NCBI RefSeq assembly: GCF_000428925.1
Contig: NZ_AUAW01000001.1
Location: 372,001-436,000, forward strand
Direction: 5' to 3'
Source: Furfurilactobacillus rossiae DSM 15814
GTDB taxonomy: Bacteria > Bacillota > Bacilli > Lactobacillales > Lactobacillaceae
DNA length: 64,000 nucleotides
The position numbers and the translations under genes are program-made. The notes under the pieces are model-generated. The model did not search any database and was not told the origin of the DNA. It saw only the letters and a list, made by a program, of their open reading frames with translations. Positions 56,154 to 64,000 of this stretch are shown one piece after another. Each line of letters begins with the position of its first letter. The stretch's first letter is position 1.

Positions 56154-58478
56154 TTAGCTCATGGCGCCCATCAACCAAGCTTTCAGTTGAGGTGCCTTGG
56201 AATAAAGTAATTTTTCTTCAGTATCGATACGTGTCAAACGTTGTCGGTAAGCCGCTGCATCAGTAAGATTTACGTGCGGTGGTTCACTCACCCCATTCAT
56301 AACGCCAGAGTCTATTTTAACAAATCCCACCTCAAAAAACAGCTGTATCATAAAAATCAATTTGGCGTCATCAATTTGGAGATACTTTGCCAACGTTGGC
56401 AACTGATGAGCAATATCAACATTCTGATGACTAGCAACGAACTTAAACAGTTTGCCATACTCTGCACGACTTGGCATACCATCTAAATAGGCTGAATCGT
56501 GTTCATAAAAGTAGGCTGTTAATTCATCCGTTTTGATTTGACTCAGCACTTGCTTTAAATCATCCAGATCATCCGGACAATCGACAATAATCAAATGATC
56601 ACAGCTTGACGGCAGTTCATCACGACCAACACACAAAGACTGCGCCCCTTCTGGCAAATAACTTTGTAATTGATCAACCAACTTCTTGTGGAAAAATAAA
56701 TAGGTGTCAGGTTGTTCAAACAATGACTTGGCCAGATGATTCGTTCGACTATCTACAATCGTAATACCAGTCACCGAAAAGTCTTTTACCATTACCTGAT
56801 AAGTTGTCTTCCCCTGCCATGTATTGGCCGACAATGTACCAACAACACTCACATTTTCAGGGTTAGCAGTGACCTGTTCACTCTGATGACCACGCCCAAA
56901 AGCGATAGCCGCGACTTGATGCCCCGCTTCATCTGACATCTGAAATTTGAGATGGTTCTTAGCCGCACCCATAGTGCGCACATTGTCTACTAAAGTTGGT
57001 TTAAACGCGAATACCGGCTGTGGATTATCCGTTCCAAACGGACCGAGTTCTTGAACTGCACCGTAATCAGCCGCATTAACGTCTGCGAGTGTGATCAGCC
57101 CAGCAACAGGCAACTCAGGTTTAGCTGTCAAATCAACCGATTGATCGACACAGGCTTGTTCCAGCGCAGTGGCTAAAGTATCAAGCTGGTCTATCGGACA
57201 GGTCAAGCCACACGCCATCGCATGACCACCAAACGCTATCATTTGGTCACGAACAGGATTGATAGCGTTAAACAAATCATAACCTGCAATCGAGCGACCG
57301 GAGCCCTTTAACGTCCCTTTTTCTGAATCTTCGCTCATGACTAAGGTTGGTTTGTGCGTGGCCTCAACGATTTTGCTAGCCACAATTCCCAGTACACCTT
57401 CATGCCACCCTTTGCCATGAATAATGAGCGTTTTGCGGGCCTGATTGTCCGGTGTCTGCGCCTGTGCCAAGGCATCACCGCTGATATCTTTAACCAGCTG
57501 TTGTCGCTTCTCATTTTGGGCGTTAATTTCCGAAGCCAACTCTTCAGCACGCGCATCATCAAACGTAGTTAGCAACTCGACTGCTGGATTGGCATCCCCA
57601 AGTCTGCCCAACGCGTTTAAACGCGGCGCAATGCCAAAACCAACGTGCTCTTCATTGATGGTCTGTCCGTCAATACCCGCAGCCTTCATCAATGCAATCA
57701 GCCCTGGCCGCTGCGTATTAGCAATTACCTGCAGTCCAAATTTAACGAGCGCATGATTTTCGTCATTTAGTGGCACTAAGTCCGCAATTTCGCCAATAGC
57801 AACCAAGTCTAACTCATCGCTTAACTCATCGGCAGTGGCATCTAAGAGCACTTGGGCCACTTTAAAGGCCACCCCAACACCAGATAATCCGCCAAATGGA
57901 TAATGTCCTTGTGGATGGCGAGGGTGAATAATGGCAGCAGCATTGGGTAATTGCTCTGGTAGCTCATGATGGTCAGTAACGACGACATCAACTCCACGTT
58001 TGGCAGCGGCTTCGATTGCCTCATTACCAGCTACCCCATTATCCACTGTGACAAACAGCTGCGTACCAGCATCAATTAGTCGATTAAAAGCTGCTACGTT
58101 GGGCCCGTATCCATCCGTGAAACGGTTAGGAATGTATGTGTTCACGTTAGCTCCAAGCTGATCTAAAGCCTCATACATTAACGATGTACTGGTCAAACCG
58201 TCAGCGTCGTAATCGCCATATACCGTAATCTGATCACCGGCCTCAACAGCTGACTGAATCCGGGCAACGCCTTTTTCGATATCAAACATTTGGTGTGGAT
58301 CATGCAGTACATCAATAGTTGGTTTCAGCCACTCGTTGACCTTATCAACAGTGTCTAACCTTCGTGCTAACAACAATCGTGCCATAAAGGGCGAAACATC
58401 AAGGTCGTGAGCAAATGTCACGACCTTTTCGTCTGCAACCTGTGGCGCCTGTTGCCAATCGTACTTGGACTCTAGCAC
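56154..58478 (-). CDS. recJ: Single-stranded-DNA-specific exonuclease RecJ
   Basis: This 774-residue 5'-3' exonuclease acts in recombination and repair. The DHH domain has TVYGDYDADGLTSTSL near 80 and VVVTDHHELPEQLP near 163; DHHA1 shows FGGHAMACGLTCP near 415 and a following RecJ OB domain. The C-terminal region (about 560-774) is the extra domain of the Firmicute protein. The start is GTG, seven bases after GGAGG. It lies 125 nt behind the LapA-like gene and is coupled in order to apt. Confidence 0.95.
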   Translation of the reverse strand: MLESKYDWQQAPQVADEKVVTFAHDLDVSPFMARLLLARRLDTVDKVNEWLKPTIDVLHDPHQMFDIEKGVARIQSAVEAGDQITVYGDYDADGLTSTSLMYEALDQLGANVNTYIPNRFTDGYGPNVAAFNRLIDAGTQLFVTVDNGVAGNEAIEAAAKRGVDVVVTDHHELPEQLPNAAAIIHPRHPQGHYPFGGLSGVGVAFKVAQVLLDATADELSDELDLVAIGEIADLVPLNDENHALVKFGLQVIANTQRPGLIALMKAAGIDGQTINEEHVGFGIAPRLNALGRLGDANPAVELLTTFDDARAEELASEINAQNEKRQQLVKDISGDALAQAQTPDNQARKTLIIHGKGWHEGVLGIVASKIVEATHKPTLVMSEDSEKGTLKGSGRSIAGYDLFNAINPVRDQMIAFGGHAMACGLTCPIDQLDTLATALEQACVDQSVDLTAKPELPVAGLITLADVNAADYGAVQELGPFGTDNPQPVFAFKPTLVDNVRTMGAAKNHLKFQMSDEAGHQVAAIAFGRGHQSEQVTANPENVSVVGTLSANTWQGKTTYQVMVKDFSVTGITIVDSRTNHLAKSLFEQPDTYLFFHKKLVDQLQSYLPEGAQSLCVGRDELPSSCDHLIIVDCPDDLDDLKQVLSQIKTDELTAYFYEHDSAYLDGMPSRAEYGKLFKFVASHQNVDIAHQLPTLAKYLQIDDAKLIFMIQLFFEVGFVKIDSGVMNGVSEPPHVNLTDAAAYRQRLTRIDTEEKLLYSKAPQLKAWLMGAMS

Positions 58479-58520
58479 AGTCTTTCCTCCTCACCTACGT
58501 CTAAATAAATCCACAACTGG

Positions 58521-58560
58521 AAAGGCGTTTGTTCCCTACATTCAGAAAACAAACACCTTT
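58521..58560 (-). terminator. Hairpin between the LapA-like gene and recJ
   Basis: AAAGGTGTTTGTT and AACAAACGCCTTT (one G-U pair) make a 13-bp stem in minus-strand RNA. No U run follows, so partial termination or an mRNA-stability role is possible. Confidence 0.5.
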
Positions 58561-58602
58561 CCTTAATCACAATAACGATGTTTTCATCTCGCATTACAGA
58601 AA

Positions 58603-58977
58603 CTAATTCGCATTGTTTTGTTGACTAAGTTTCTGCTGTAACTGCTCAATGGTCTTGTCTCGATCATCTAAGAGCCCATTAAGCTGTTCATTTTTACTCG
58701 TTAATTCTTCATTTTGCTTCTTCAACTGATCATTTTCCGCAGTTGTTTCGCTGTCAGCGCGTTTGCCATTTCGTTTGTCACTGGCATGTGTTCCGGCCGT
58801 CACTAACAGTGCAATAATGGCACCAAGCAAAAGTGACACAATGAGAATCAAGATCATCGGCCACTTAACCGTCGCTACACCAAAATGAATGGGTACACTA
58901 TTTCCGTTCATGACAGCAAAAATTGCGACAAGTAGCACTAGAATCAATCCTGCAATTAAACGCCATTGATTTTTCAT
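58603..58977 (-). CDS. LapA domain membrane protein
   Basis: This 124-residue protein has two membrane helices (about 7-24 and 38-60) separated by the segment GNSVPIHFGVATVKWPMILI, the pattern of the LapA domain (lipopolysaccharide assembly protein A family), which occurs in Gram-positives without LPS. The C-terminal half is a coiled coil (ENDQLKKQNEELTSKNEQL). Its start overlaps the SDR stop by four bases (ATGA), so it is translationally coupled. The function in lactobacilli is unknown. Confidence 0.88.
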   Translation of the reverse strand: MKNQWRLIAGLILVLLVAIFAVMNGNSVPIHFGVATVKWPMILILIVSLLLGAIIALLVTAGTHASDKRNGKRADSETTAENDQLKKQNEELTSKNEQLNGLLDDRDKTIEQLQQKLSQQNNAN

Positions 58978-59870
58978 TCTGGTGCCTCCGTCGGATCAGT
59001 GTCAGTTGAAGGTTCGTCATTTTCAGCACTCAGTTGCATGCGCTTAGGTGCGTGCGGTTTAAATAGCTGTTCGATAACAAAATCACCAACCGTTGGGAAC
59101 AAATGATAGGCCACTGAGGCTGCGGCAAAATAACGTGGTACAGTAATTTCGCGCACATGATAGCCAATGGTATCAACCAGTCGTTCAGCTACCAGTTGAG
59201 GCGTCACAGTGAAGTTGGCAACTTTTGACAAGTAGTCGCCGTCTTGATCTGCGATATTGAAGAAGTTGGTCGCAACAGGACCTGGATTGACGGTCGTCAC
59301 CTGAATGCCAAACGGCCGTAACTCTTGCCGTAACACATCACTGTAACCGACAACGGCCGTTTTTGTCGCTGTGTAAACCGCAGCCTTCGGCGTCGGAATC
59401 TTTGCAGCCACGGAAGCAATGTTAATGATTGCCCCATAATGTTTATCGATCATGTCGCTGGCTAGCTGACGCGTAATGTAGATCAAGCCAAGCACGTTGA
59501 CCCGAAACATCCGGTCTGTTACCTCAGGATCAGTATCAACTGCTGGCTCCATGTCACCAAAACCGGCAGCATTAATGACAACATCTACTGCACCCACTTC
59601 ATGGCGAACCTGACTCAAAGTCTTGTCGATAGCCGCTGGATTAGCGACATCCAGCGCAAACGCAAAGGCTGGCCGGCCAGAATACAACATGCACTGTTGA
59701 GCAACCTGATTTAACTTCAACTCATTACGGGCAACCAAAACCACGATTGCCCCGCGACGAGCAACTTCAAAGGCGGCCGCTTGCCCAATTCCGGAAGATG
59801 CGCCAGTAATTAAAACAATCCGATTCTTCAAATCACGCAGTTCTTTTAATCGACTTGATAAGTTCATCAT
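58974..59870 (-). CDS. Short-chain dehydrogenase/reductase
   Basis: This 298-residue protein is a classical SDR: cofactor loop LITGASSGIGQAAAF near 23, NAAGFGDMEP near 105, catalytic Ser in INIASVAAKIPTPKAAVYTA near 150 and YxxxK (YTATK) in the same block. The C-terminal 50 residues extend beyond the family core with an acidic tail (ENDEPSTDTDPTEAPE). The GTG two codons upstream is less likely than the ATG at 59870 after GAGGTGA. It lies between rnz and the LapA-like gene; the same order is known in other lactobacilli. Substrate unknown. Confidence 0.9.
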   Translation of the reverse strand: MMNLSSRLKELRDLKNRIVLITGASSGIGQAAAFEVARRGAIVVLVARNELKLNQVAQQCMLYSGRPAFAFALDVANPAAIDKTLSQVRHEVGAVDVVINAAGFGDMEPAVDTDPEVTDRMFRVNVLGLIYITRQLASDMIDKHYGAIINIASVAAKIPTPKAAVYTATKTAVVGYSDVLRQELRPFGIQVTTVNPGPVATNFFNIADQDGDYLSKVANFTVTPQLVAERLVDTIGYHVREITVPRYFAAASVAYHLFPTVGDFVIEQLFKPHAPKRMQLSAENDEPSTDTDPTEAPE

Positions 59871-59907
59871 TAGCACTCACCTCAACTGCCGTAACTATTT
59901 GTACGGT

Positions 59908-60837
59908 TTATTTTTTAAACGGGATATCAATGACGTCAAAGTCCCGAACAACCTTTGAATTGGCAAACGTTGCGCGAGCCTGACGCTCTAATTCTTTAGC
60001 ACCACGTCCATTATAACGCGCCGAAATGTGATTCATCAGTAATCGGCCTACGTGGGCGTCATGGGCTACCTGAGCAGCCTGTTCGCTAGTTGAATGATAA
60101 TAGTTACGCGCCAGTTTACTTTCGTTTGCCGCAAACGTACTTTCATGAACCAGCACATCCGCATCCTGCGCTAATTCTGTCGCTCGCCGTGTCTTACGTG
60201 TATCACCCAAAATTGTCACAATTCGGCCCTTTTGAGAGGGACCGATGAAGTCCTTACCATTGAGTGTTCGCCCATCTGGTAAAGAAACGGTTTTACCAGC
60301 CTTCAACTGACCATATACCGGTCCGGATGGCACTTTGGCCGCGGCTAGTTTGTCCACGAGCAATTCACCTTGGTGATCTTTTTCAACAATTCGGTAGCCA
60401 AAACTCACAATTTTGTGATCTAACCGTTTGCATGAAACTGTGAAGGTTGCGTCATCAAAAATAACACCATCCCCACTGAGCTCCACAAACTTCAAAGGAT
60501 ACGTCAACGCAGACTCGGACAACCGCAAACTTGTCTGAACATATTCCTTAATCCCTCTAGGTCCGTAAATCGTCAATGGCTCATTGCCACCCTGAAACGA
60601 ACGTGAGCTCAGCAAACCCGGCAACCCAAATAAGTGGTCACCATGTAGATGCGTAATAAAAATCTTTTCAATTTTGCGTGGCTTCAACGTTGTATTTAAA
60701 ATTTGATGTTGGGTGCCTTCACCACAATCAAATAACCAAACTGCATTACGCTCATCCAACAAACGGAGTGCAAGACTCGACACATTGCGCGCTTTAGCCG
60801 GTGAACCGGCACCAGTACCTAAAAATTCAATCTCCAT
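59908..60837 (-). CDS. rnz: Ribonuclease Z
   Basis: This 309-residue metallo-beta-lactamase-fold nuclease trims the 3' end of tRNA precursors that lack an encoded CCA, which is the case for the tRNA-Ser gene in this window. It starts [20 protein letters not shown]; the zinc motif [15 protein letters not shown] is near 60, VHESTFA near 205, and the last ligand in [10 protein letters not shown] near 268. Length is typical. Its neighbours are the SDR gene (38 nt away) and, across an unknown plus-strand gene and oatA, obg. Confidence 0.96.
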   Translation of the reverse strand: MEIEFLGTGAGSPAKARNVSSLALRLLDERNAVWLFDCGEGTQHQILNTTLKPRKIEKIFITHLHGDHLFGLPGLLSSRSFQGGNEPLTIYGPRGIKEYVQTSLRLSESALTYPLKFVELSGDGVIFDDATFTVSCKRLDHKIVSFGYRIVEKDHQGELLVDKLAAAKVPSGPVYGQLKAGKTVSLPDGRTLNGKDFIGPSQKGRIVTILGDTRKTRRATELAQDADVLVHESTFAANESKLARNYYHSTSEQAAQVAHDAHVGRLLMNHISARYNGRGAKELERQARATFANSKVVRDFDVIDIPFKK

Positions 60838-61067
60838 AACTATTCTTCTACCTAATCCCTATATAAAAGTATTTACTATATTATTAATGAGTTCACACAT
60901 CTTTATGAGTTCCTAAATAAGAACGATGACACAGTAGTCAACATTCAGTTCGCATTCAATTCTACTGAATTTGAGGCCAAAAAACAATCGTCACCAACCG
61001 CCACTATGGTAAGCTGAACTGTAATAAAATGACTGTTAATAAATAGTCAGAAAGGACCACCAAACCG

Positions 61068-61370
61068 ATGCGCTTAGTCGATTTTAAATTTTCCACCGCC
61101 GATTACGACATGCAGCGACCCTTATTTGTTGCTGTTGATGGCAATCCACAACCAGTAGTAAGCTTAACCAAATCTCCGACAGATCATCGCTTAATACTGG
61201 ACCTAGACTTAACCCATGCTGGTCGACCACTAACGCTAGATGCATTCATGACTAGAACGCAAAAGCTCCCGGGCAGTTGGCGAATTGCGGCTCAAGCCGC
61301 AATTGCGTCACCGACAACCCGTGAGCTATTTGGTTATCGTCTGATTGACGAAAAAATTATGTTTATGTGA
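61068..61370 (+). CDS. 100-residue protein, unknown function
   Basis: I do not recognise this protein. It is soluble, with no hydrophobic segment or cysteine; the first half looks beta-rich (LVDFKFSTADYDMQRPLFVA, HRLILDLDLTHAG) and the second half alpha-helical (GSWRIAAQAAIASPTTRELF). AAAGGA lies 11 nt before the ATG, and a terminator follows within 10 nt of the stop, so it is probably real. It lies alone on the plus strand between rnz and oatA. Confidence 0.7.
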   Translation: MRLVDFKFSTADYDMQRPLFVAVDGNPQPVVSLTKSPTDHRLILDLDLTHAGRPLTLDAFMTRTQKLPGSWRIAAQAAIASPTTRELFGYRLIDEKIMFM

Positions 61371-61380
61371 CACTTACTTT

Positions 61381-61412
61381 GGTTCAACGATTATGTTGAG
61401 CCCTATTTTTTT
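61381..61412 (+). terminator. Terminator after the 100-residue gene
   Basis: GGTTCAAC, loop GATTAT, GTTGAGCC then CTATTTTTTT. It overlaps the last bases of the converging oatA gene. Confidence 0.85.
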
Positions 61413-63328
61413 GGTGAAATACTTTTTTGAACGACCGTATTTGTCACCAATCGTGTATAGGCAATACTACCTTGTGGGTTGGGATGGACATGGTCCGGGC
61501 CAAACCAACTTGGTTGATCATGACTAGCACCATACCAATCAACAAGATAAACCTGCTTAGACCGTTTGGCATTTATCGCAATTAAATCGTTAACCTGATT
61601 TTGCCATGTTTTCGTCGGTACCATTGTATTGACCCAAAAGACTTTCCGTTTTGGACCTACCGCTTTCAACACATTGTCAATTTGTGTTTGTGTTAATGGC
61701 GAATTTGTTCCCAGGTTGATTAAAACCGTCGACGCCAGTAAATGGCGTTTTTTTAGTGATTGAATCACTGACGGCGCTTCCCAAACCTGACGGCCAACCT
61801 TAGCGTCTACATAGGCGTGCCCAAACACTTGTTGCAAGCTGTCCGCATTATCCACCAGCACCGAGTCACCCACCGCCGTTAGCGATATGTGCTGTGCCGA
61901 CAGCATTGTCGCTGGCTGAAGATCAAAGGCCTTGGCGAGCTTCTTTTGCTGAGCAGACAATTGCTTATTGGCCTTTTGGTTCGTTTGGGCTGTAGCTTTC
62001 TCAGAAGCATCAAATGCACCCTTTTGAGCAGCCACTTCACGATTCTTTTTAGCCGTCTGTTTCCCGGCCGCTTTGATGTGTTTAGTGACAGCATCGACGG
62101 GGGGCTTCTTGCGAGGTGTTGCTTGAGCATACCCAACCATAGTTATCAGTGATGCGAGAACAAGCACCGCGCTCGTAATCACTTCGCGCGGATACTGCCG
62201 CCAAGTCTTTGGTGCTTTGACCATCGCCCACCAAGATGTAAAACGTCCATGAGCAATTGGTTGTTCAATAAATCGATAGGATAACTCGGCTAACAGTAGG
62301 ATCAATACCAATTCCGCCAACGCATTAAGCACAGTATGTTGAGCAATGTTGACGACCCGTTGCTCATAAAAAATCATGACCGGAAACTGATACAGGTAAA
62401 TGCCGTAACTGCGTTTGCCAACCCAGTTGAATACAGGATTGGTCAACCATTTATTCCAACTGGCCCCAGGATGAACAATAACGGCTATCATCGCAGTCGC
62501 AAAAATGGAAAACAAGAACATCCCACCACGATACGTGAAAGATGATGTTCCTGTCATCACCCAGTACAGAATAAACATGACTAACAGGCTAATACCACCG
62601 ACCCAATTTAACAATCGCTGACCAGCAGCGTGTAGATTTGCATTTAGATGATTGGCTGGCCAAACTGCCGCTAACGCTGCCCCCATCAAGATTGAAAAGG
62701 CCCGCGTGTCCGTGCCATAGTATACCCGGTTGACCTGATTAGCGTCTTTAAAAAGGACTGCCATTAAAAGTGCCGATATGACAGCGCCAACCATCAGTGC
62801 ACCGGCCACGCGTGACCGGCGTTTGAACAGTTTCACAAGTCCCCAAATAATAAAGGGCCAGAAAAGATAAAACTGACCTTCAATAGACAACGTCCACAAA
62901 TGGGTGAAAGGCGACTCACCGTTGAAACGATCGAAGTATGACTGACCATGATTGATTTCGAACCAGTTATAAACGTACAGCAAGTTGGTGACAATGGTTC
63001 CCCGCAAACCAACCAATAGATTACGGGCAAACAACGTGATGTACGTGCTGGTTAAGGCCAACATCGCTACCAAGGCCGGATACAATCGTTGAATCCGCCG
63101 TTTGTAAAAATGGTTAACCGCTAGCGAAGTTCCTTTATTAATTAAGTTCAAAAAACTATCAGTTACCAGGTAACCTGTTAACCCAAAGAAAATGGGCACA
63201 CCCAGAAAACCACCTGGAAGTGCCGCTGGTAACAAGTGATAAGCGATCACACCTAATACTGCAAGTGTCCGCAAACCATCTATACCTGTTATGTAACGCC
63301 GATGACTCGACGTTTTTGCTGTTTGCAT
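61403..63328 (-). CDS. Peptidoglycan O-acetyltransferase-like membrane protein
   Basis: This 641-residue protein has the OatA layout: an acyltransferase-3 membrane domain with about ten helices (residues 10-390; RYITGIDGLRTLAVLGVIAYH, then LWTLSIEGQFYLFWP near 145) and an extracellular SGNH esterase-fold domain. In the latter AVGDSVLVD near 480 holds the Ser, NLGTNSPLT near 540 the Asn, and DHVHPNPQG near 615 the Asp and His. OatA transfers acetyl groups to muramic acid and gives lysozyme resistance. A teichoic-acid or sugar target remains possible. ATG follows TAGGGG. Confidence 0.9.
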   Translation of the reverse strand: MQTAKTSSHRRYITGIDGLRTLAVLGVIAYHLLPAALPGGFLGVPIFFGLTGYLVTDSFLNLINKGTSLAVNHFYKRRIQRLYPALVAMLALTSTYITLFARNLLVGLRGTIVTNLLYVYNWFEINHGQSYFDRFNGESPFTHLWTLSIEGQFYLFWPFIIWGLVKLFKRRSRVAGALMVGAVISALLMAVLFKDANQVNRVYYGTDTRAFSILMGAALAAVWPANHLNANLHAAGQRLLNWVGGISLLVMFILYWVMTGTSSFTYRGGMFLFSIFATAMIAVIVHPGASWNKWLTNPVFNWVGKRSYGIYLYQFPVMIFYEQRVVNIAQHTVLNALAELVLILLLAELSYRFIEQPIAHGRFTSWWAMVKAPKTWRQYPREVITSAVLVLASLITMVGYAQATPRKKPPVDAVTKHIKAAGKQTAKKNREVAAQKGAFDASEKATAQTNQKANKQLSAQQKKLAKAFDLQPATMLSAQHISLTAVGDSVLVDNADSLQQVFGHAYVDAKVGRQVWEAPSVIQSLKKRHLLASTVLINLGTNSPLTQTQIDNVLKAVGPKRKVFWVNTMVPTKTWQNQVNDLIAINAKRSKQVYLVDWYGASHDQPSWFGPDHVHPNPQGSIAYTRLVTNTVVQKSISPKK

Positions 63329-63381
63329 CTGTTAAACCCCTACCCGTTTTCACGAACAAATGACCGTATTACTAGATTCAG

Positions 63382-64000
63382 CTACTCAACAAAATCGAAA
63401 GTGAAGTCCAAAATTTGGACCGTATCGCCATCCTGTGCACCCGCTTCTCGCAACGCGTCATCCACGCCCATTGTCCGCAGTTGACGGGCAAAACGGACCA
63501 TACTTTGTTCATGTTGTGTATTCGTCATCTTAAATAAGCGTTCAATCTTGTCACCGGTCAATAACCAGATGCCGTCATCCGTGTGCTGAACTTCAAACGC
63601 AGGCTTTTCGTCATCTTGATATTGATACATAACACCAAGATCTTCATCCGCTTGCGGAACAAATGCCGGTGTTTGGTCAAGTAGCGTCGCCGTGGCTTGA
63701 ATTAATGGTTTTAACCCTTCGTGAGAAACGGAAGAAATCGCCATTACAGTTGGCTTCGTTGACAATGAGTCGTCTTCGGCCAAAGCAGTTTTAAAGGCTT
63801 CAAAACGTTCTGCCGCCCCTGGAAGATCCATCTTAGTAGCGACCACAATCTGAGGCCGATCTAACAGGCTGGCATCATAATTGCCCAATTCCTTGTTAAT
63901 CGCATGAAAGGCATCAATCGGGGCCATCGCATTTTCTTCATCAAGGAAATCATCGCCAGCCATTGCCACTAAATGTAATAAGACCCGCGTCCGTTCCACA
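63382..64000 (-). CDS. obg: GTPase Obg, C-terminal part
   Basis: The gene runs off the right edge; the last 205 or so residues are visible. They include VATKMDLPGAAERFEAF (G4 motif with TKMD in place of NKMD), AISSVSHEGLKPLI (G5), and the Gram-positive OCT domain at the end (VQHTDDGIWLLTGDKIERLF to DTVQILDFTFDFVE). Obg binds the 50S subunit and links growth with ribosome assembly and (p)ppGpp. The N-terminal Obg fold and G1-G3 are outside the window. Confidence 0.93.
   Translation of the reverse strand, partial: VERTRVLLHLVAMAGDDFLDEENAMAPIDAFHAINKELGNYDASLLDRPQIVVATKMDLPGAAERFEAFKTALAEDDSLSTKPTVMAISSVSHEGLKPLIQATATLLDQTPAFVPQADEDLGVMYQYQDDEKPAFEVQHTDDGIWLLTGDKIERLFKMTNTQHEQSMVRFARQLRTMGVDDALREAGAQDGDTVQILDFTFDFVE

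Overview
The window is chromosomal DNA from a low-to-moderate GC Gram-positive bacterium, almost certainly a member of the Lactobacillaceae. Evidence: a D-2-hydroxyacid (D-lactate type) dehydrogenase, PolC-type replicative polymerase, the mevalonate enzyme HMG-CoA synthase, a T-box leader before hisS, a CIRCE element at hrcA, a Bacillus-type SOS box before lexA, strong AGGAGG-type ribosome binding sites, many TTG/GTG starts, and the Firmicute core gene order rpsB-tsf-pyrH-frr-uppS-cdsA-rseP-proS-polC / rimP-nusA-rnpM-ylxQ-infB-rbfA-truB-ribF / hrcA-grpE-dnaK-dnaJ-lepA. The species cannot be fixed from sequence reading alone. No insertion sequence, prophage, CRISPR array or rRNA operon was seen; most genes are on the minus strand.

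Layout. 1-0.8 kb: two tandem NADPH-dependent FMN reductases. 0.8-1.5 kb: a non-coding stretch with a cloverleaf-like folded element and a terminator. 1.5-5.0 kb: hisS-aspS behind a T-box, with a duplicated 36-bp segment between the two genes. 5-7 kb (plus strand): a cell-wall amidase and a fructosamine-kinase-like kinase. 7-15.7 kb: dtd-relA, a small membrane protein, prmA-rsmE, a quinone-oxidoreductase-like enzyme, a small unknown protein and lepA. 15.9-20.9 kb: the hrcA-grpE-dnaK-dnaJ heat-shock operon. 21-28.9 kb: the rimP-nusA-infB translation/transcription operon with truB-ribF behind it, headed by a likely attenuator. 29-30 kb: a plus-strand VOC (glyoxalase/dioxygenase-fold) gene that interrupts the core order. 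30-43 kb: polC and the rpsB-to-proS genes for translation, lipid carrier synthesis, phospholipid synthesis and membrane proteolysis. 43-46.3 kb: ldhD, a tRNA methyltransferase with a GIY-YIG protein, and plsC. 46.4-50 kb: a heterodimeric ABC exporter. 50-51.5 kb: yneF and a DUF896 gene divergent from lexA. 51.7-55.5 kb: a nucleoside deoxyribosyltransferase-like gene, two unknown proteins, mvaS, tRNA-Ser and a cysteine-free ribosomal protein L32 gene with a 35-residue companion gene. 55.6-64 kb: apt-recJ, a LapA-like protein, an SDR enzyme, rnz, an unknown 100-residue protein, an OatA-like O-acetyltransferase and the 3' part of obg.

The genes are mainly housekeeping: tRNA charging and proofreading, ribosome assembly and translation factors, protein folding, stringent and SOS responses, and envelope synthesis. 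The most interesting material is regulatory. It includes the aspS leader whose duplicated segment allows two mutually exclusive RNA pairings, the cloverleaf element near position 1,050, the promoter-proximal terminator/antiterminator before rimP, and a Zur-like operator in front of the zinc-independent-type L32 gene. No obvious defence or mobile system is present.
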